DNA of 64,000 nt from Acholoe squamosa (GCA_949317995.1 OX439050.1:23447839-23511838), one strand, 5' to 3'. Positions 1 through 12,372 are shown, counted from the first letter of the stretch. The notes: a model not told the origin generated them from the sequence alone. Numbers and translations: made by a program.

Positions 1-235
1 GGATAGCCATGGCGGGATCTCGCGAGGCGAGAGGTCTGACGTCATACTGGTCATAACTAGAGCGGACTCGTGGTGGTTAGACGCCACCCGTTTTTGCTCT
101 AGTTATTTGTCGGCGGTTGTACAGCCTGTAGCTGTCGTGTTAGCCTAGCTAACCCAAACCCTCTCTGTTGGACGAATCCTTCGGGAGGAGTCCAACAAAA
201 CTTGCCAATTTATTTTGGAAGTCGGACCCGGTGCC

Positions 236-3130
236 ATGGCACAGGGAACGATTGACGCTGCGCGTCAAACTGCCAACATTCCGTTGGAACAAGACGAGGA
301 CCCGAAGGTCTCGTCTCGGGTCGAGGAATCTATGGATTCTTCGACAGAGGAGGCCGCCCGGACGCTCTCGGCTATGGCCGAGGCAACCGACCGGGAGAGA
401 ATGCCACCTCCACCACCGCCACGCCCGGAGCGCCCGTCTACAACAGCCGCTTCGGGTAGCAAAGTGGATGTCCTGGACATTCCAATGTATCCTCCGGGAT
501 TCAGGACTCAGATCAGACGTCTAGCACACGTTGATCGCCAGGAAGGTATCGTGTACACCTCCTGGGGTACGTACATCCCTATGCACGCCTCCATGTTCGG
601 ATGCGGGCCCATGGCGGTGGAAGAGGGCGTGCCCGAGCCCATACCAGATGATCTCAAGACTATGGTAATGGACTCGTGCAGTGACGAGCTGGCTGACAAC
701 ATGCCAGTTTCTTGGCTCCGCAACTATCTGAAGTTGGCGGAGAATATGGCGACTAACGAGAATTTAGCTCGAGCCGTCTTGATCTCTGCGGGCATCATCC
801 AGAAGGCCGCGGAGTTAAGGGAGTCCGAATCCGACATGGATACAGACTCCACAGTTACCTTGTCGTCGGTGGAAACCGACCGGGTCAAGCGATTGACCCG
901 TAAACCTGCGCCCAAGGGTCCTCTCACTGAGAGCGATCTGGAGGCTGAGGATGTCCGCATCGCCGTCGAGAGGTCCACAACCGAGACCGACCCAGCTGCC
1001 GACATCCCGGAGGCACCTGGCGAGATCTCGGAAGAGGACATCTCGCGCCAGCAGGCTGCTGTAGAGGCAAAGCGAGCCGAGCTTGCCAAGCAGCAGAAGG
1101 AGCTCACCGCGGCTCGCCGGGCCCATCGCAAGCAGCAGGCCCAACAAAAATCTGAGATCTCTTCCGACTCTGACTCCCCGGTCAGCGGAAGGAGGAGCCC
1201 TCGGACAGTGGACAGGAGCCGACGCGAGTCGGATTCCAGTCCTGAAGTTCCGGCCCAACCGACTAAGGTTGTGCGCCGGAAGAAAAAGAATGGAGCGAAA
1301 GCGTCTCCGGCAGAGCCCACGCCCCCCACCAAGCCGAGGGGTAAGGGCAAACCGAAGACGCCCGCTCCCACTCCCACAACCACCACGGTAGCCACCTCGG
1401 TTACTGCATCTTCTGCAGCCAGCACGTCGGGTGCAAAGGCCAAGTCCCCTACCAAGGCTTCGACTGGTACTACCACCTCCAGCCGAGCCAGCCGTAGGGG
1501 AGCTAACATATACACGGACAGTGAGGAAAGCGAAAGCGATCCAGAGCTGCCCGAGTCTGCCAAATCTGATTTGGAGTCCGTGACAACGTGGGAAGAAATG
1601 ACCACGGATGTTCCCAAGGACGACAATCAGAAGTGGATGTGGAAGAATGCAGCCGAGGGGTTCAAGGAACGGACTCCCCGCTGCTTCGCGGACTGTGCTT
1701 ACGACACAGTCCACTACATGTGTCCGAGCGCCGTCAATAAGGACGGTGACAGCGATGACGAGGAGTGGATGAAGTCCGGCCCCTCGGATACGCCAGTAGG
1801 CAAGTTCTACCTGATTTGGATTGACCAGCTCAAGTCCAAATTAGGCTCAGTCTATAGCTACGAGGCCCGGACGAAAGTCCAGTGGGCAATGACCCAATGG
1901 GGACCAACCGGCAACCGCCGAAGGTGCCCGTTCGAGTCTTGCCAGCTGGCTCTCACGGGTGAGAAGGTGTTCGAGACGAAGCCCCGCTTCGCTCGGCACA
2001 TCGTCGAGTACCATATGCATCACAAGCCTGTGATGATGTGTGTGCTCGGGGACCGCCCGAGTAAACATTGTGATGGCTCGTTCAGCACTCACCGGCGCCG
2101 AGACATGGCTCTGCACTTGCAGAAGGCCCATGGCATCGGCCTGGAGAAGACCAGGAAACGAGCCATCAAGTGCTTCAGCGAGCTCCTTGCTAATTGGTCC
2201 GCGCTGAGCATTAAAGAAGTGAAAGAGCAGGCATTCGAGACCGGATTCTGCTCGTGGAAGAGCGGCAACTTGCTGACATACTTCCAGGCGAACTCCTCGT
2301 CCACGAAATTCGGGATGCCCAGTGAGGTGCACCTGAAGGTGAAAAAGTGGCGAGGAGACGACAAGCGAGAGAAGGCCAAAGCCCGCTCTAAAGGTCCAAA
2401 CGGAGGCACAGTCACGACTACTGCTTCCAAGAGGACCCGAGCAGACCGGTCCGTGAGCCCTTCGGGTGGCAAGGACCAGCCCAGACCAGCCAACCCAGCT
2501 GATCGTCGCGAGTCGGGACAACAAGTCTCGGCTCTAGATATGCCTGGCAACCAGGCCCGCAGGTCGGGTAGCCAGGCGACCGCACCGGCGACTCCAGCCA
2601 CCTCCACACCTGCACCCGCGGAACAACGCCCGGGCGAAGCCTCTGGCGGCCTGGATGATGGGGGCGAACTCTTCGCTCCCCCATCCGGGTATTCCACTTG
2701 GTGGGCTGGAGAGGGATCCTCCGGCAAGCGCCCCACGTACAGCGAGTACGCGGCGAAGTTCCCTTCAATGGGACCGGCTGGACCCGAGTCGCAGGTCCTT
2801 ACCTCCTTGGGCCGGGCCAAAACCCGTGGTAGAGGCCGCGGTGGGCTGGAGTCCACCCGAGGCTCCCCGGGTGGTGGCCGAGGCCGAGGAGGCATCACGG
2901 TGGAGGGCCCGTCTGCTCCTCCAACAGGCACCCCGCCTGTCTCAGTGGAGGCCCCAGCGCCACCACCAGTGATAGTTCCACCGACGGGCCCTCGGGTACC
3001 CCTAATGGAACTAATCTCCGGTACCCTGTCAGGTCTTCAGGATCCGAATACGTTCGTCGACCACCGCGATGTCCGAACGGTTCAGATCCAGAATGACCTG
3101 ATGGCAGAATGGCAGGCATTGCACCGCTAG
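236..3130 (+). CDS. Large C2H2 zinc-finger / RGG-rich protein, probable retroelement gag-like ORF
   Basis: A 964-residue intronless ORF. I chose the ATG at 236 because it lies in a GCCATGG context; the open frame also extends slightly upstream without an ATG. The first 450 residues are Pro/Ser/Thr/Lys-rich and low complexity, with acidic Ser-Asp-Ser patches. A folded centre follows, with two C2H2-type fingers: a CPFESC pair with a downstream HIVEYH, then a Cys pair with HLQKAH. The C terminus has GRGRGG repeats typical of nucleic-acid binding. Base composition is far more GC-rich than the flanks. It lies inside an intron of CEP104 with no introns of its own, which suggests a retroelement or a domesticated gag-like gene. 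No polymerase, protease or integrase follows. The family is not recognised and no function is assigned beyond likely nucleic-acid binding. Confidence 0.6.
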   Translation: MAQGTIDAARQTANIPLEQDEDPKVSSRVEESMDSSTEEAARTLSAMAEATDRERMPPPPPPRPERPSTTAASGSKVDVLDIPMYPPGFRTQIRRLAHVDRQEGIVYTSWGTYIPMHASMFGCGPMAVEEGVPEPIPDDLKTMVMDSCSDELADNMPVSWLRNYLKLAENMATNENLARAVLISAGIIQKAAELRESESDMDTDSTVTLSSVETDRVKRLTRKPAPKGPLTESDLEAEDVRIAVERSTTETDPAADIPEAPGEISEEDISRQQAAVEAKRAELAKQQKELTAARRAHRKQQAQQKSEISSDSDSPVSGRRSPRTVDRSRRESDSSPEVPAQPTKVVRRKKKNGAKASPAEPTPPTKPRGKGKPKTPAPTPTTTTVATSVTASSAASTSGAKAKSPTKASTGTTTSSRASRRGANIYTDSEESESDPELPESAKSDLESVTTWEEMTTDVPKDDNQKWMWKNAAEGFKERTPRCFADCAYDTVHYMCPSAVNKDGDSDDEEWMKSGPSDTPVGKFYLIWIDQLKSKLGSVYSYEARTKVQWAMTQWGPTGNRRRCPFESCQLALTGEKVFETKPRFARHIVEYHMHHKPVMMCVLGDRPSKHCDGSFSTHRRRDMALHLQKAHGIGLEKTRKRAIKCFSELLANWSALSIKEVKEQAFETGFCSWKSGNLLTYFQANSSSTKFGMPSEVHLKVKKWRGDDKREKAKARSKGPNGGTVTTTASKRTRADRSVSPSGGKDQPRPANPADRRESGQQVSALDMPGNQARRSGSQATAPATPATSTPAPAEQRPGEASGGLDDGGELFAPPSGYSTWWAGEGSSGKRPTYSEYAAKFPSMGPAGPESQVLTSLGRAKTRGRGRGGLESTRGSPGGGRGRGGITVEGPSAPPTGTPPVSVEAPAPPPVIVPPTGPRVPLMELISGTLSGLQDPNTFVDHRDVRTVQIQNDLMAEWQALHR

Positions 3131-3154
3131 CAGTCTGTTGACTACTGGCGTGTG

Positions 3155-3745
3155 ATGACTGAAGCCACCGTTAATCTGGTCTACGAGATCCAGAGGCGGG
3201 AGGAAGAGAAAATAAGGGAGCTGGAAAGGAAGAAGGTCGAGGAAGCCCTCGAGTCCTGCCGGCGGAAACAGAAGGAAGCCGAAAAGCTTAAAGAGTTTCA
3301 CGAAGCTGAAAACTCCAGATATATCCATCGATTTAAGGAGGCTGACCTCAAGTTTTTCCTGGCATTCAGGAAACATCTGGAGGAGTGGGACGGCTTACCG
3401 TCGTCTCTTATCTTCGTACCAGATATACCCCCGAATGCCCCGCCAGCCCCGGCTACTCCACCGGTTCTGGCCACTCCACCGGTCCCGGCTGCTCCGCCAG
3501 TTCCGGCAGCTCTCCTGCTCCCGCCCCCCACTTGGAACACCCGGGCTGTCCCAACTGCCACGGTTGCTGCACCAGCATCCGAGGCAATGGACAGTCCGTC
3601 CGCAGTGATGAGGGCCTTGAGCTTGGGGAGCGAGACTCCCAGCGAGGCTTCAGCGGCGCTCTCTACGAGCAGCTGTAGCAGCTCGGCTCCATCTGCCTCA
3701 GTGGAGCCGGCTGAGAAGATGGACACAGATCCTGAAGATCTTTGA
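3155..3745 (+). CDS. Second ORF of the zinc-finger unit: coiled coil plus Pro/Ala-rich tail
   Basis: A 196-residue ORF that starts 22 bp after the stop of the zinc-finger ORF; the ATG at 3155 is used. Residues about 10-65 are a highly charged helix (runs of Glu, Arg and Lys) that should form a coiled coil. Residues about 90-150 are Pro/Ala-rich with repeated PPVxATPP-type units, and the C terminus is Ser/Ala-rich. It shares the high GC content of the upstream ORF, so the two probably belong to one transcription unit or element. It could be a separate product of the element or a frameshifted C-terminal part of the upstream protein. No known family is recognised. Confidence 0.45.
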   Translation: MTEATVNLVYEIQRREEEKIRELERKKVEEALESCRRKQKEAEKLKEFHEAENSRYIHRFKEADLKFFLAFRKHLEEWDGLPSSLIFVPDIPPNAPPAPATPPVLATPPVPAAPPVPAALLLPPPTWNTRAVPTATVAAPASEAMDSPSAVMRALSLGSETPSEASAALSTSSCSSSAPSASVEPAEKMDTDPEDL

Positions 3746-4878
3746 GTGTCCATCTGTTGGTGTCTCCTTGTACCCGAGGGTAAATGCATTTAGTATGCCA
3801 GAGGCACTGTTCCTTACGCTGGACTCCTGATACCTGGAACGTAACCTGCAGCGAGGATGGACGCTAACCCGAACACCCAAAGGACTACAACATCTAACCG
3901 GGTCTCCATCTTCCCATCTTCATCAGGGCACATCATAACAGCAACGTGGTTTGCCACCACACACATGTCGCCGGGTGGAGCTGCAGAAACCAGTCGTTCC
4001 AGGTTCGCCGGAAGTCCGGTATATTGTAAGGGTGATCCTGCTACCCTGGTAGGACACCTATATTTCATATTTTGTATAAATCTATTTTTATATCGTATAT
4101 TATATTCTTGTAAGTAAAAGTACTCAAAATTTTTTCTCGGGTTATTTACCCCACCTCGGGTCGGTAAAAACATTGTAAAAATTTATTAATATCACCTTAC
4201 TACACATCCAATATTCTTCGTCGCGTCTCATGTTTAATAATAACACACTTGTAACATTACCACCATAGGTCGATGGTCCATAAGGGGCCACTTCCTATTT
4301 TTGTTATTATTTATAAACACTTCGGGTTATATACGATGATGCCTTATTATGTACATATAACTTATAATGCCCCTTAAATGTTCTATATTTAATACGAACT
4401 GTGTATATATAGACTTACCTATTTATTTATAACACCACTGTATAAAGTCAACAATAGTTACTTATTAATTACACCCAACCCTAGGTAAAGTCTAGTGGGG
4501 GTGGTGTAGGGGCCGGCATCATTGTATATATATTAGTGCCGTTCATCCGAGAGACGTGTTCGTGTGGTGCTTGTTCCTTCTATGCTAGCTAGGTGTCGCT
4601 TTGCGATACCTCGTTGGTACAAGAGGGGGCAGCACCATGCCTCGCGTCCAGCTCCTACTAAGGAGCCGGACGAGCGGCAGAAGGGGACTGGACATGGTCC
4701 AGTCCAGACGCTAGTACTTTGTTATCAAAGAGATCTAATAAAGTCCTACCCGAGAGGTAGGGGTTTCTGGGGCTTTGCCCAACCCGAACTACTCGTGTTG
4801 TGTTGGTACATCTAGTGGTAAGCGAGCCAAAGAGCCACCCAACATATAAGTCAATACGAACCATTACACTTTCTTTAG
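3746..4878 (+). other. 3' part of the GC-rich unit and remaining intron before the CEP104 exon
   Basis: There is no convincing gene here. Short overlapping ORFs on both strands at 3,814-4,173 look coincidental. Positions 4,080-4,500 turn AT-rich. Positions 4,500-4,810 turn GC-rich again, hold two short stem-loops (ggactggacatggtccagtcc; ctacccgagaggtag) and an AATAAA at about 4,737, and could be the 3' end or LTR-like terminus of the element. No matching 5' copy is visible because the window starts inside the element. Confidence 0.3.
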
Positions 4879-7800
4879 CAATCTCCAGCGAAGAAAACTC
4901 CAAAAAAAGAAAAGCCTCTAGCAACGGCGGAAACAGTGGATGATGACAGTTCTACATTGTTCCAGATGGAACAGTAAGTCAACAGATTTTACTTCTTATT
5001 ACTATTGATTTAGTCACATTTTCCTAGATGAATGAATTTTCAAACTGTGTTACATTTCAATCTATTTACATCAGTTGTGTTTTTCTCTCATTTTCTCGAG
5101 TGGGTTGAACAATTAGTAAAAATATCTAGAACCAACCAGGATGGAATGATGTGACTGTAAAGAAATGGAAAGGAATGTATAAACTTATAGAAGCATGTCA
5201 TGTATATACATGATGAGCAATGTGATAATCATAAGTTTTATGTAATACAGTCACCATTATATACAAAGTAGTTGTTTGATAAAAAAAATAAAATAAAAGA
5301 GTTTACTTTAAGGAGCTTGTAGTTCATGGTTTTGATAAATTGTATTTAGTTATCAAAGGAAGATGTACATTTCTGTAGAAGTTAGGGTCAAGATCAAGCA
5401 AGTGAATATAATTGTAATAAACAGAGGATAGGTGCATGTGTTGCTGCAAGAAAGGAATGGTGAATTTGTTTCCAGCTTTATCAAGAGATTTACGGAAAGG
5501 AAATCATTCCATTGGATTATACTTCATATGTGACAGCCATAGATAGAAAAAATATACCATGAGTGTGCTTTGAAAAGACTGTGCATTATCTTTGTTTTCT
5601 AAAATATATTCTCTCACGTGTGCGGCCTTTTGCTGAAACAGAGTACCTCTTGAAGAAAGGTATTGAGTGTTATTGTTATACTACACCTTTTGTCTGATCA
5701 GAAAAAAATCCTAGGTGGTAGAGTGTACATCAATATCCTTTTAGTGCTGATGAAGTTTTTCGGTATTGTTCTTTTGAATGAGTTGATAGCATTTTCTTGT
5801 CTTTTGTATGTTATGAAATACCACATTTACTTAGCTAAGATCAGACAAGATTTGTAGTCTACACAATCCTCCAATTATCATTGATTATTGTCTTAAATTA
5901 TTTGCATGCAGATGCATAATTACAGTTAATATATATTTTTCCACTGCACATCTACCTTTTTAAGAATCCTTCTCCATTTCTTGTAAAGAAAAAAAAGAGA
6001 AAACATCGTAAAAAGATTGATACTGAAATATTTTTATAGTCATTCAAGTTGTATCAAAACAAGTCTACATTATCTTATTATAATCACTTAAATCATGAAA
6101 ATGATGTGATTCCAATCATACTACATAGGGAAGGGTAATTCACTACCTTGAATATTCTTACTTAAATTTTAGTTTCTATAATCTATCTAGATTTAAAAGA
6201 ATACATACCCTGATAATATTGAAGAAAGTCTGTGTTAAAATCCTTAGTATCTCTCTTTCCCTAAAAGCTTACATAATGAACTGAGGGGACATGTCTAATA
6301 CTGGGAGAGGTAGACTTTGCTAGCAAAGATATTGTAGAAAGGTTTCCCTCAGGGAAGAGAACCTCACAATGTATAAGACATTTATCCTCATTCATTTATC
6401 ATTTCATTATATGCCTACAAATTTCATCTTTAGCAAATCTTATACTCTCTAAAGTCTCCTCATCTTGTCATCTTGAATACCTAATTCATATGAGTTGCTG
6501 GACTACTTGCATGAATGAAATACCTAGTTGTCAAAGGGTTTCATTTATCCAATGTTGTTCTTGACATAAAAATGTATGTCTACAGGTATATGATAAATCT
6601 ATCTCTCTCCTTCAACTTCACTTTCTGTAATGGATCACTTAGTACATAGGCTACAACTATGAATATACACCTATTTTCATTACAATAGTTAACACAAGCT
6701 TGTCATCTTGAGGGTGACAATTTCTGTTACAATATTTGTTAGTAAGATTAAATGGTGTGACAAAGAAAGATTGTGAGGGAATCTGTCAACTGTATCATCT
6801 CTGAGAGAAAATATTTTCTTTCAAATCAAAGTAGCAGGAATCAGGGTGTCCGGCGATCCTACTTATCCTACATTTTCCTATTTTTTTTTATTATTTTGCT
6901 ATTTTTTCCTACTTTTTTCTCCAAAATGCCTACTTTTTCCTACTTTTTTAAATTCCTTGGTGTCGAATATAAAAATACCGTTAGTTGCTTTGAAGCACAT
7001 CTTGCTTGTGTCGGTACCGTAATCTCCCGCGTATAAGGCGCAGCCCGCGTATAAGGCGCACCTAGAGTTTGAAAATATTGCCAAAAAAATCAAAAATTCA
7101 TATCTTTTGTTCTACTGAATGGATTTTAAAAATTCAAAAAGCTCTGGCCTACATTATATCCTATTAGGACTTAGGGGAAGTGTAACATATCAAAAGAAAG
7201 GTCTTGGTATCCCCCTTGTGGATTTGGGGATAACTAAAACCCCTCGTATAAGACGCGCCTTATACGCGGGAGATTACGGTACATGTTTATAGTAACCTTT
7301 GTCAAGTGAAATCAACCCTCAAGTCTTAATGTGTGCCATGCATAGGCTATTGTATTTACCAATGAGGTACCTGAGTGAACTTATGACAGGCATGGTAAAT
7401 TACTTAGGAGTACCTGATTTTATTGGCAAAACTATGACATGTGAATGATTTTCCTCCTCTTAGGCCACACCAAAAAAATAAGTTGGTCTAAGGATTTTGG
7501 CTTTGAAAAAATGGTGTGAGCGAGTGAAATTTTTTTTTAAGAATTTTTTGGCGTCAAATGGATTCCTTTCGGGAAAACTCAGGCGAGCAAAAAAAATCTA
7601 TTTTTTAAAAAAAAATTGCCAAACATAAGAGAAAACTTGTAGAAAGTGAAGCGAGCGAAATCCAAAGAAAAAAAAATTGTATTTCCGAAAATATGGAGAG
7701 GGAAATCCATAGACCAACTTATTTTTTTGGTGTGGCCTTATATGTTTCATCCATTTAGTTTTTTACTGGCTAGTAACATTACGTTGGGTAGATAGCAAAT

Positions 7801-10800
7801 TCTGTAACATCATTTGCATTATTATCTGGTAGTCAAATTTTGTCATGTCTGTCGTGCTCCTTTAGTACTTGCGAGAAACTGAGTATTGGAGTTGTAGCGC
7901 TACTACATTGAGCCTCCACATGGTTTATAAAATAGTGCAGTTTTGCTGTTATCTCCCACTTGTTACAACTTAAAAGTTAATTTAAATATTACATGTTCCA
8001 TACAACCTATTAGGACCCAATTGGCTGTATTCATTTACTTGTTTCGAGTACCAGTACTGCCTCCTGCTACTCAAATTATTTGAAAACAAGTTAAAGCAAG
8101 AACAATGGATACTGAAGGATTAGACTCTGCAGAAAGACTAGACAGGCAGCCTGCAAGCAACTTGTCTAATATGATAAGAGATTACCAGGTCCTCTTAAAG
8201 TTCATTTAGTCTAACTTGTATTGTGTTTTCTCAAAAAGTTTTCTATCCTTATTTTGTGCTAGAAATGTCTCCATTGATTAGGACATGATTTATATACACG
8301 ATTAGACTTCTGTTTGCTATAAGTTTTATTTGTATTCTTATATTCCTTACTGTAATTTTCAAGTGTAGTCTTCACATACATACTAGTATAGATAATATAA
8401 TATTAGAGCATAGAAACCATAGTTTTTCAAACTTTCACAAAGCCTCTTTTGCATATACAAGGCAAAAGTTTAGAGAATCGTAAATTCTCTCGTATAAGCC
8501 GCCAATTATACCAGAATCCAAATCAAAATTAGGTTTATAGGATTGGCCCAAAGTCTTGGTGCGGCTTATATGAGGGTTTTTTTATACCATAGAACAGTAC
8601 TAAACTATCAATTTTCAAGCCCCGGTTGTGCCTCATACCCTCCTTTCAAACTCAGTGTGCAGCTTATACCAGGGATGAGGCTTATACGAGAGAATTTACG
8701 GTAGTGGGGATTGGAATACAATGGTTATAGGGTATGAATTGAGCTATAGTAATGGGTCAATCAATGACCAGTGGATAGTAGTTTTATGGAGTGAAGGTTG
8801 TGGATCTAACAGGGTTTGGATGTGCAGGCATTCACAGATTCAAATAGATTTCAGTCAGATGGAGTGATAGACAGGGGTCCGCATAGAGAGTGATATTGTG
8901 ACATACCCTCTGTGCAGAACATGAATACATTGTACAAAAACTGTGTCTCTTAAGTAAGTTCTATAGAGGGGTTTCACAAAATTAGTACCTCACAGATCTT
9001 GTATGGCAGCCATCCTGAGGCAAAACCTTTGCCATAGACTTATCATTAAAAGTTTCACTTGTTAGTGTGCTGAAACAACTAGCCAATTTCTCAATCTCAA
9101 TCTAGGATCAGTAATCCCAATACATTGGCAACAATTCATAACAAAGAAACAATTTACTGTTTTATTTCACACATTGTGCTCCAACATGGCCACTGTACAT
9201 CATTTTGACGTGCAGACGCGTAGTAAATGCCTTCATGAAACCACTGTATATCTTGTTTTCATACATATGATACAGGTACAAACTGACCACCATTTAAATA
9301 TGTTCTGGAATATTATCCTAATAGATTCTGCATATAAGCTTATCAATTCTGAGGATAATAGGTTTGTTACACATGCATTGTTTATTCTACATATGTCCTA
9401 TTTTTTATTATATTTGCCTACTTTTGTCCTACTTTCGTCCTACCTTTTGGAAATTTTCAGTCCTACTTTTGTCCTACTTTTTCAAAGGGGTCTGCCGAAC
9501 ACCCTGATATCATATACTTAATGTTCTACATTCTTTTACTCAAATTATTTAGTACAGTTGATTATTGTCTGTAAAATGTGTTATGATGTAATCATATGTC
9601 AGTTTTGTCAGTTGTATTTATCTATGAATTATGAAAAGATGTTGACATTACCATATCAAATATCTAAGCTAAATATGTGTTTACATCCTTTCCAAATCTA
9701 ATGAGGGTTATGACACTATTTCAACTCATGAACATTGAAAAAGACACATTGAATTGCCTGAACAGGAAGCCCTGCAGAGATCTCACAATTTCATCATTTC
9801 CCATAGAAAAGAAGATTAAGATTATGTATTGAATGCCAAACCTATCATTAACAATCCTTTACTTTTGCTTCAAGATATTCATTCAGCAAAAGTTTGATGA
9901 ACTATTGTATTGTTATATGTCCAACATATACAACAATGTGAATTGATAGACCAGTGTGTACGAAATATAATTCATCCTGAGGACAATGAACATATATATC
10001 TTAAATTTGATTAACCCAAAATCTGATTAACAAAAAAAAAATGAAGCAATGGAATTTGACTGGGTGTGCATTAAATTGTATTCTGTGTCTCTACACAGCA
10101 CCTGCATCTTCTGTGGGGAGCGGGACGAGAGCTTTGATGAAGAGGGTCTTGACCTTCACTACTGGAAGAACTGCCCCATGCTGAAGCGCTGCACCTTCTG
10201 CAAACAGGTCAGGCATTGATTGATATTTTTGTGTAACATCTAACGAAATCATAAAACCAAAAATTTGTTGTTTATTGTCAATGTGGTAAATAGGTGCTTC
10301 CTGATATCTTTTCACGAGGTCCATGATTCGTTTCGCAACAATCAGTGGACACCTTTTGTTTATGAGGCAGATTATCTAGATGTCATCTGACATACATTTG
10401 AAATCCACTTAGCTGTATCAGTTAAAGATATTCTATAGGTACCAAGCATAATCTATCTTATCCGATAGATGGATTTACCATGGCAGTTTCTTTTTATGTT
10501 TTTTATGTCTCTACATTCAACATTAATTCGTTTTGATGAATTATTGATTCTTTGCAAGGAACCTTATTGTTTTTTAATTGCTAAGATCTATATCCTATTT
10601 CTCAAGTATATGCTATTTTCCATGCTTTAATTTATAGTTAGGTCATGTATTTTACAAATGTATCATTTTGTTCACAGGTGGTGGAGATTGCAGGACTCAG
10701 TGAGCACTATGTCAATGAGTGTGAGGCCAAGGGAACATTCTCCAAATGTCCACGCTGCACTGAGGCCATTAACAATGCAGAGTTTGATCAACATGTTGCA

Positions 10801-12372
10801 GAGAAATCTTGTGCACGTAAGTTATACAAGCATTTGTGTTTTATCCTGAGCAGTTCTTTACCATGTCTACCCCGGTAATAAATATGACTAGGGCATGGGG
10901 GTACCTACTGAGGATTCTTTGCTGTCAGACAAAATGTGGATCCTTCAATTTTTTTTCTTTTTTCATTATGTTTTGAAAATTACAGTAATTAGTGCAGTGT
11001 ATAACAGTGTTGTGTATAGTATTATCAAACCCCTTTTCTTATCAAAATACCTACCCTTTTTCTCAGGGACTGGTGAAAAGGTTTATGTCCCTCTTTAGGA
11101 GGGGTTAAAAATCATGTACCTCCCCACCCACCCACCCAACATTGTCCTGCTGATAAAGAATGACCGCTCCCTTAATAGATCATTTTGTTGCCTCAAATGT
11201 TTAACTATGAAGTCTCTAAATCAGGGGTGTGAAATTTCCGCGGAAACGCGGAAATCCGCGTTTTTGATGCTCAGAAAGACCATTCTTGAGATCTATGCAA
11301 ATCCACTGAGAAAAGAATTTACCATTTGTAGGGGGGGGGGGTCTGACTTAGAATTTCTGCCAATACCATTCTAGATTGAAAATGTGGGCATCCCAATGGT
11401 AGTTCCAAACATACTTGTACAACAGAGTGTGTTATATTCTGCCCAAAGAACATTTAGATCACTTTTATCCAACATTGAAACATAAGCTAGCAAGCCGTAT
11501 ATTACACTTCAGAGGAAATAGGTTTTGGGATTTCACACCCCTGTAAATGGAGATGGCATAATGTCATTGGATGTTGTGATTTGATAACAGAAAATTGTTA
11601 TACTTTGTATATAATAAGTGGTAAATCTTTTTTTATTATACATGATAATTTCTTTCTTTGTCTCATAGCGGCAGAAAATGGAAAGTCGCACTGCCCACTG
11701 TGCCACCTGAACTTTGCACCAGGGGAGGAGGAGTGGAAGAATCATCTAATGGGTAAAGACGGCTGCAAGGCGAATCCGCGCCGCCTCCAGAGCCTCAATA
11801 GACAACAAACAGCGAGTAAGTTGTTAGTTATTTAGACCAAAATACCTTTCTTTTAAATTTATTTTCCATGTTGGACCATGTAAATTCTTGTATCACCACA
11901 TCTTTGCACTAGGTTTTGAAGAAGTGCCAGTTTTGTACAACATTGGGTATAGGGCTCTGAAATATCTCTATTAAAACCAGGGATGTAAGTCATCAGGGAA
12001 TTCCCTGATTTCAGGGATTTTGAAGTTCCAGGGCCCTATACATTCATATAGAAACCCAGGTTTTTGGGGCGAATATTGGACCATTTCAGGGATTTTCGTG
12101 GTCTGTGACTTTCATCCCTGTAAAACACAATGAACCTTAAAGAGGTGTCATTATATAGAGACAAAATGGACCTGCACTGACTGCAGTTTCTGACACATTC
12201 TAGTGAACATAGTAATATAAATCTTCTGCTTGTGATATGTCAATGACACCATTCGTCAGGCATGCATTAATTGCTGTGCACATAATTTCTTGTAGGTTCC
12301 AAAGGCGGAAAGGCAGGAACAAAGTCAAAAGCCACCACACAGGGTAAGACTGCAGGAAACAAGGCCAAGTAA
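4879..12372 (+). CDS. CEP104: CEP104, 3' part: C-terminal zinc-finger array (five coding exons)
   Basis: Coding exons are 4879-4973, 10099-10207, 10678-10816, 11669-11815 and 12296-12372. Each intron has GT-AG ends and the phases agree across all junctions. The exons encode a Lys-rich linker, then the CEP104 zinc-finger array: TCIFCGERDESF, a short segment ending in RCTFCKQ, a CPRC finger, and a CPLCHLNFAPGEEEWKNHLMG finger, followed by a basic Lys/Gly-rich tail that stops at 12,370. CEP104 acts at the tips of cilia and distal centrioles; its TOG domain binds tubulin and its zinc fingers bind CP110/NEK1-type partners. The N-terminal jelly-roll, coiled-coil and TOG exons lie to the left of the window. 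The family call rests on the strong match of this array to vertebrate CEP104. The first acceptor could also be at 4,888, which would shorten the exon by about 10 bp and change its phase. Confidence 0.9.
7015..7281. mobile_element. MITE with perfect 27-bp terminal inverted repeats
   Basis: Ends taccgtaatctcccgcgtat and its exact complement enclose about 210 bp with no ORF. The TA at both tips fits a TA target duplication (Tc1/mariner/pogo type). It is non-autonomous. Confidence 0.75.
7463..7737. mobile_element. MITE flanked by TTA target duplication
   Basis: Terminal inverted repeats begin ggccacaccaaaaaaataag and continue for about 29 bp. TTA occurs on both sides (7460-7462 and 7738-7740), as for PIF/Harbinger-type elements. 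There is no coding capacity. Confidence 0.75.
8478..8703. mobile_element. MITE with ends like cgtaaattctctcgtataag
   Basis: An inverted repeat of about 24 bp at each end encloses about 180 bp. Its terminal motif (cgtaaattctctcgtataagc) resembles the 7,015-7,281 element, so the two are probably related TA-duplicating families. Confidence 0.65.
11223..11542. mobile_element. MITE with ends aggggtgtgaaatt
   Basis: Inverted terminal repeats aggggtgtgaaattt / ggatttcacacccct flank about 290 bp in a CEP104 intron, with a similar ctntaaat sequence on both sides as a possible 8-bp hAT-type duplication. The interior has a tccgcggaaacgcggaaatc self-complementary patch and a G-run. Confidence 0.6.
11978..12120. 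mobile_element. hAT-like MITE, cagggatgtaagt family (host copy)
   Basis: A 143-bp element with ends cagggatgtaagtc / gactttcatccctg, and taaaac directly before and after it as target duplication. A related copy with the same terminal motif sits inside the provirus at about 33,382-33,552. Confidence 0.65.

Larger units (their letters stand above)
4974..10098 (+). other. Long CEP104 intron with nested MITEs
   Basis: About 5.1 kb of AT-rich intron. Exon phases on both sides match directly, so no intervening exon is required. It contains at least three inverted-repeat transposons (listed separately) and two tracts rich in the phrase tcctacttttt (6,856-6,955 and 9,400-9,482). These tracts sit beside cagggtgtccggc-like ends in opposite orientation, probably the two ends of one further MITE family. 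No other coding exon is visible. Confidence 0.6.

Noticed and set aside
724-1714. Two overlapping minus-strand ORFs of about 300 residues
   Set aside because: They are antisense shadows of the GC-rich Pro/Ser/Lys-coding frame; their composition is simply its complement.
1847-2931. Minus-strand ORFs of 225 and 280 residues
   Set aside because: They lie opposite the folded zinc-finger part of the plus-strand protein, have no domain signs and share its GC bias.
8103-8189. Possible extra CEP104 exon (ATG to CAG before gtcctc)
   Set aside because: The flanking exons already match in phase, and the donor lacks a good consensus and the acceptor a clear pyrimidine tract.
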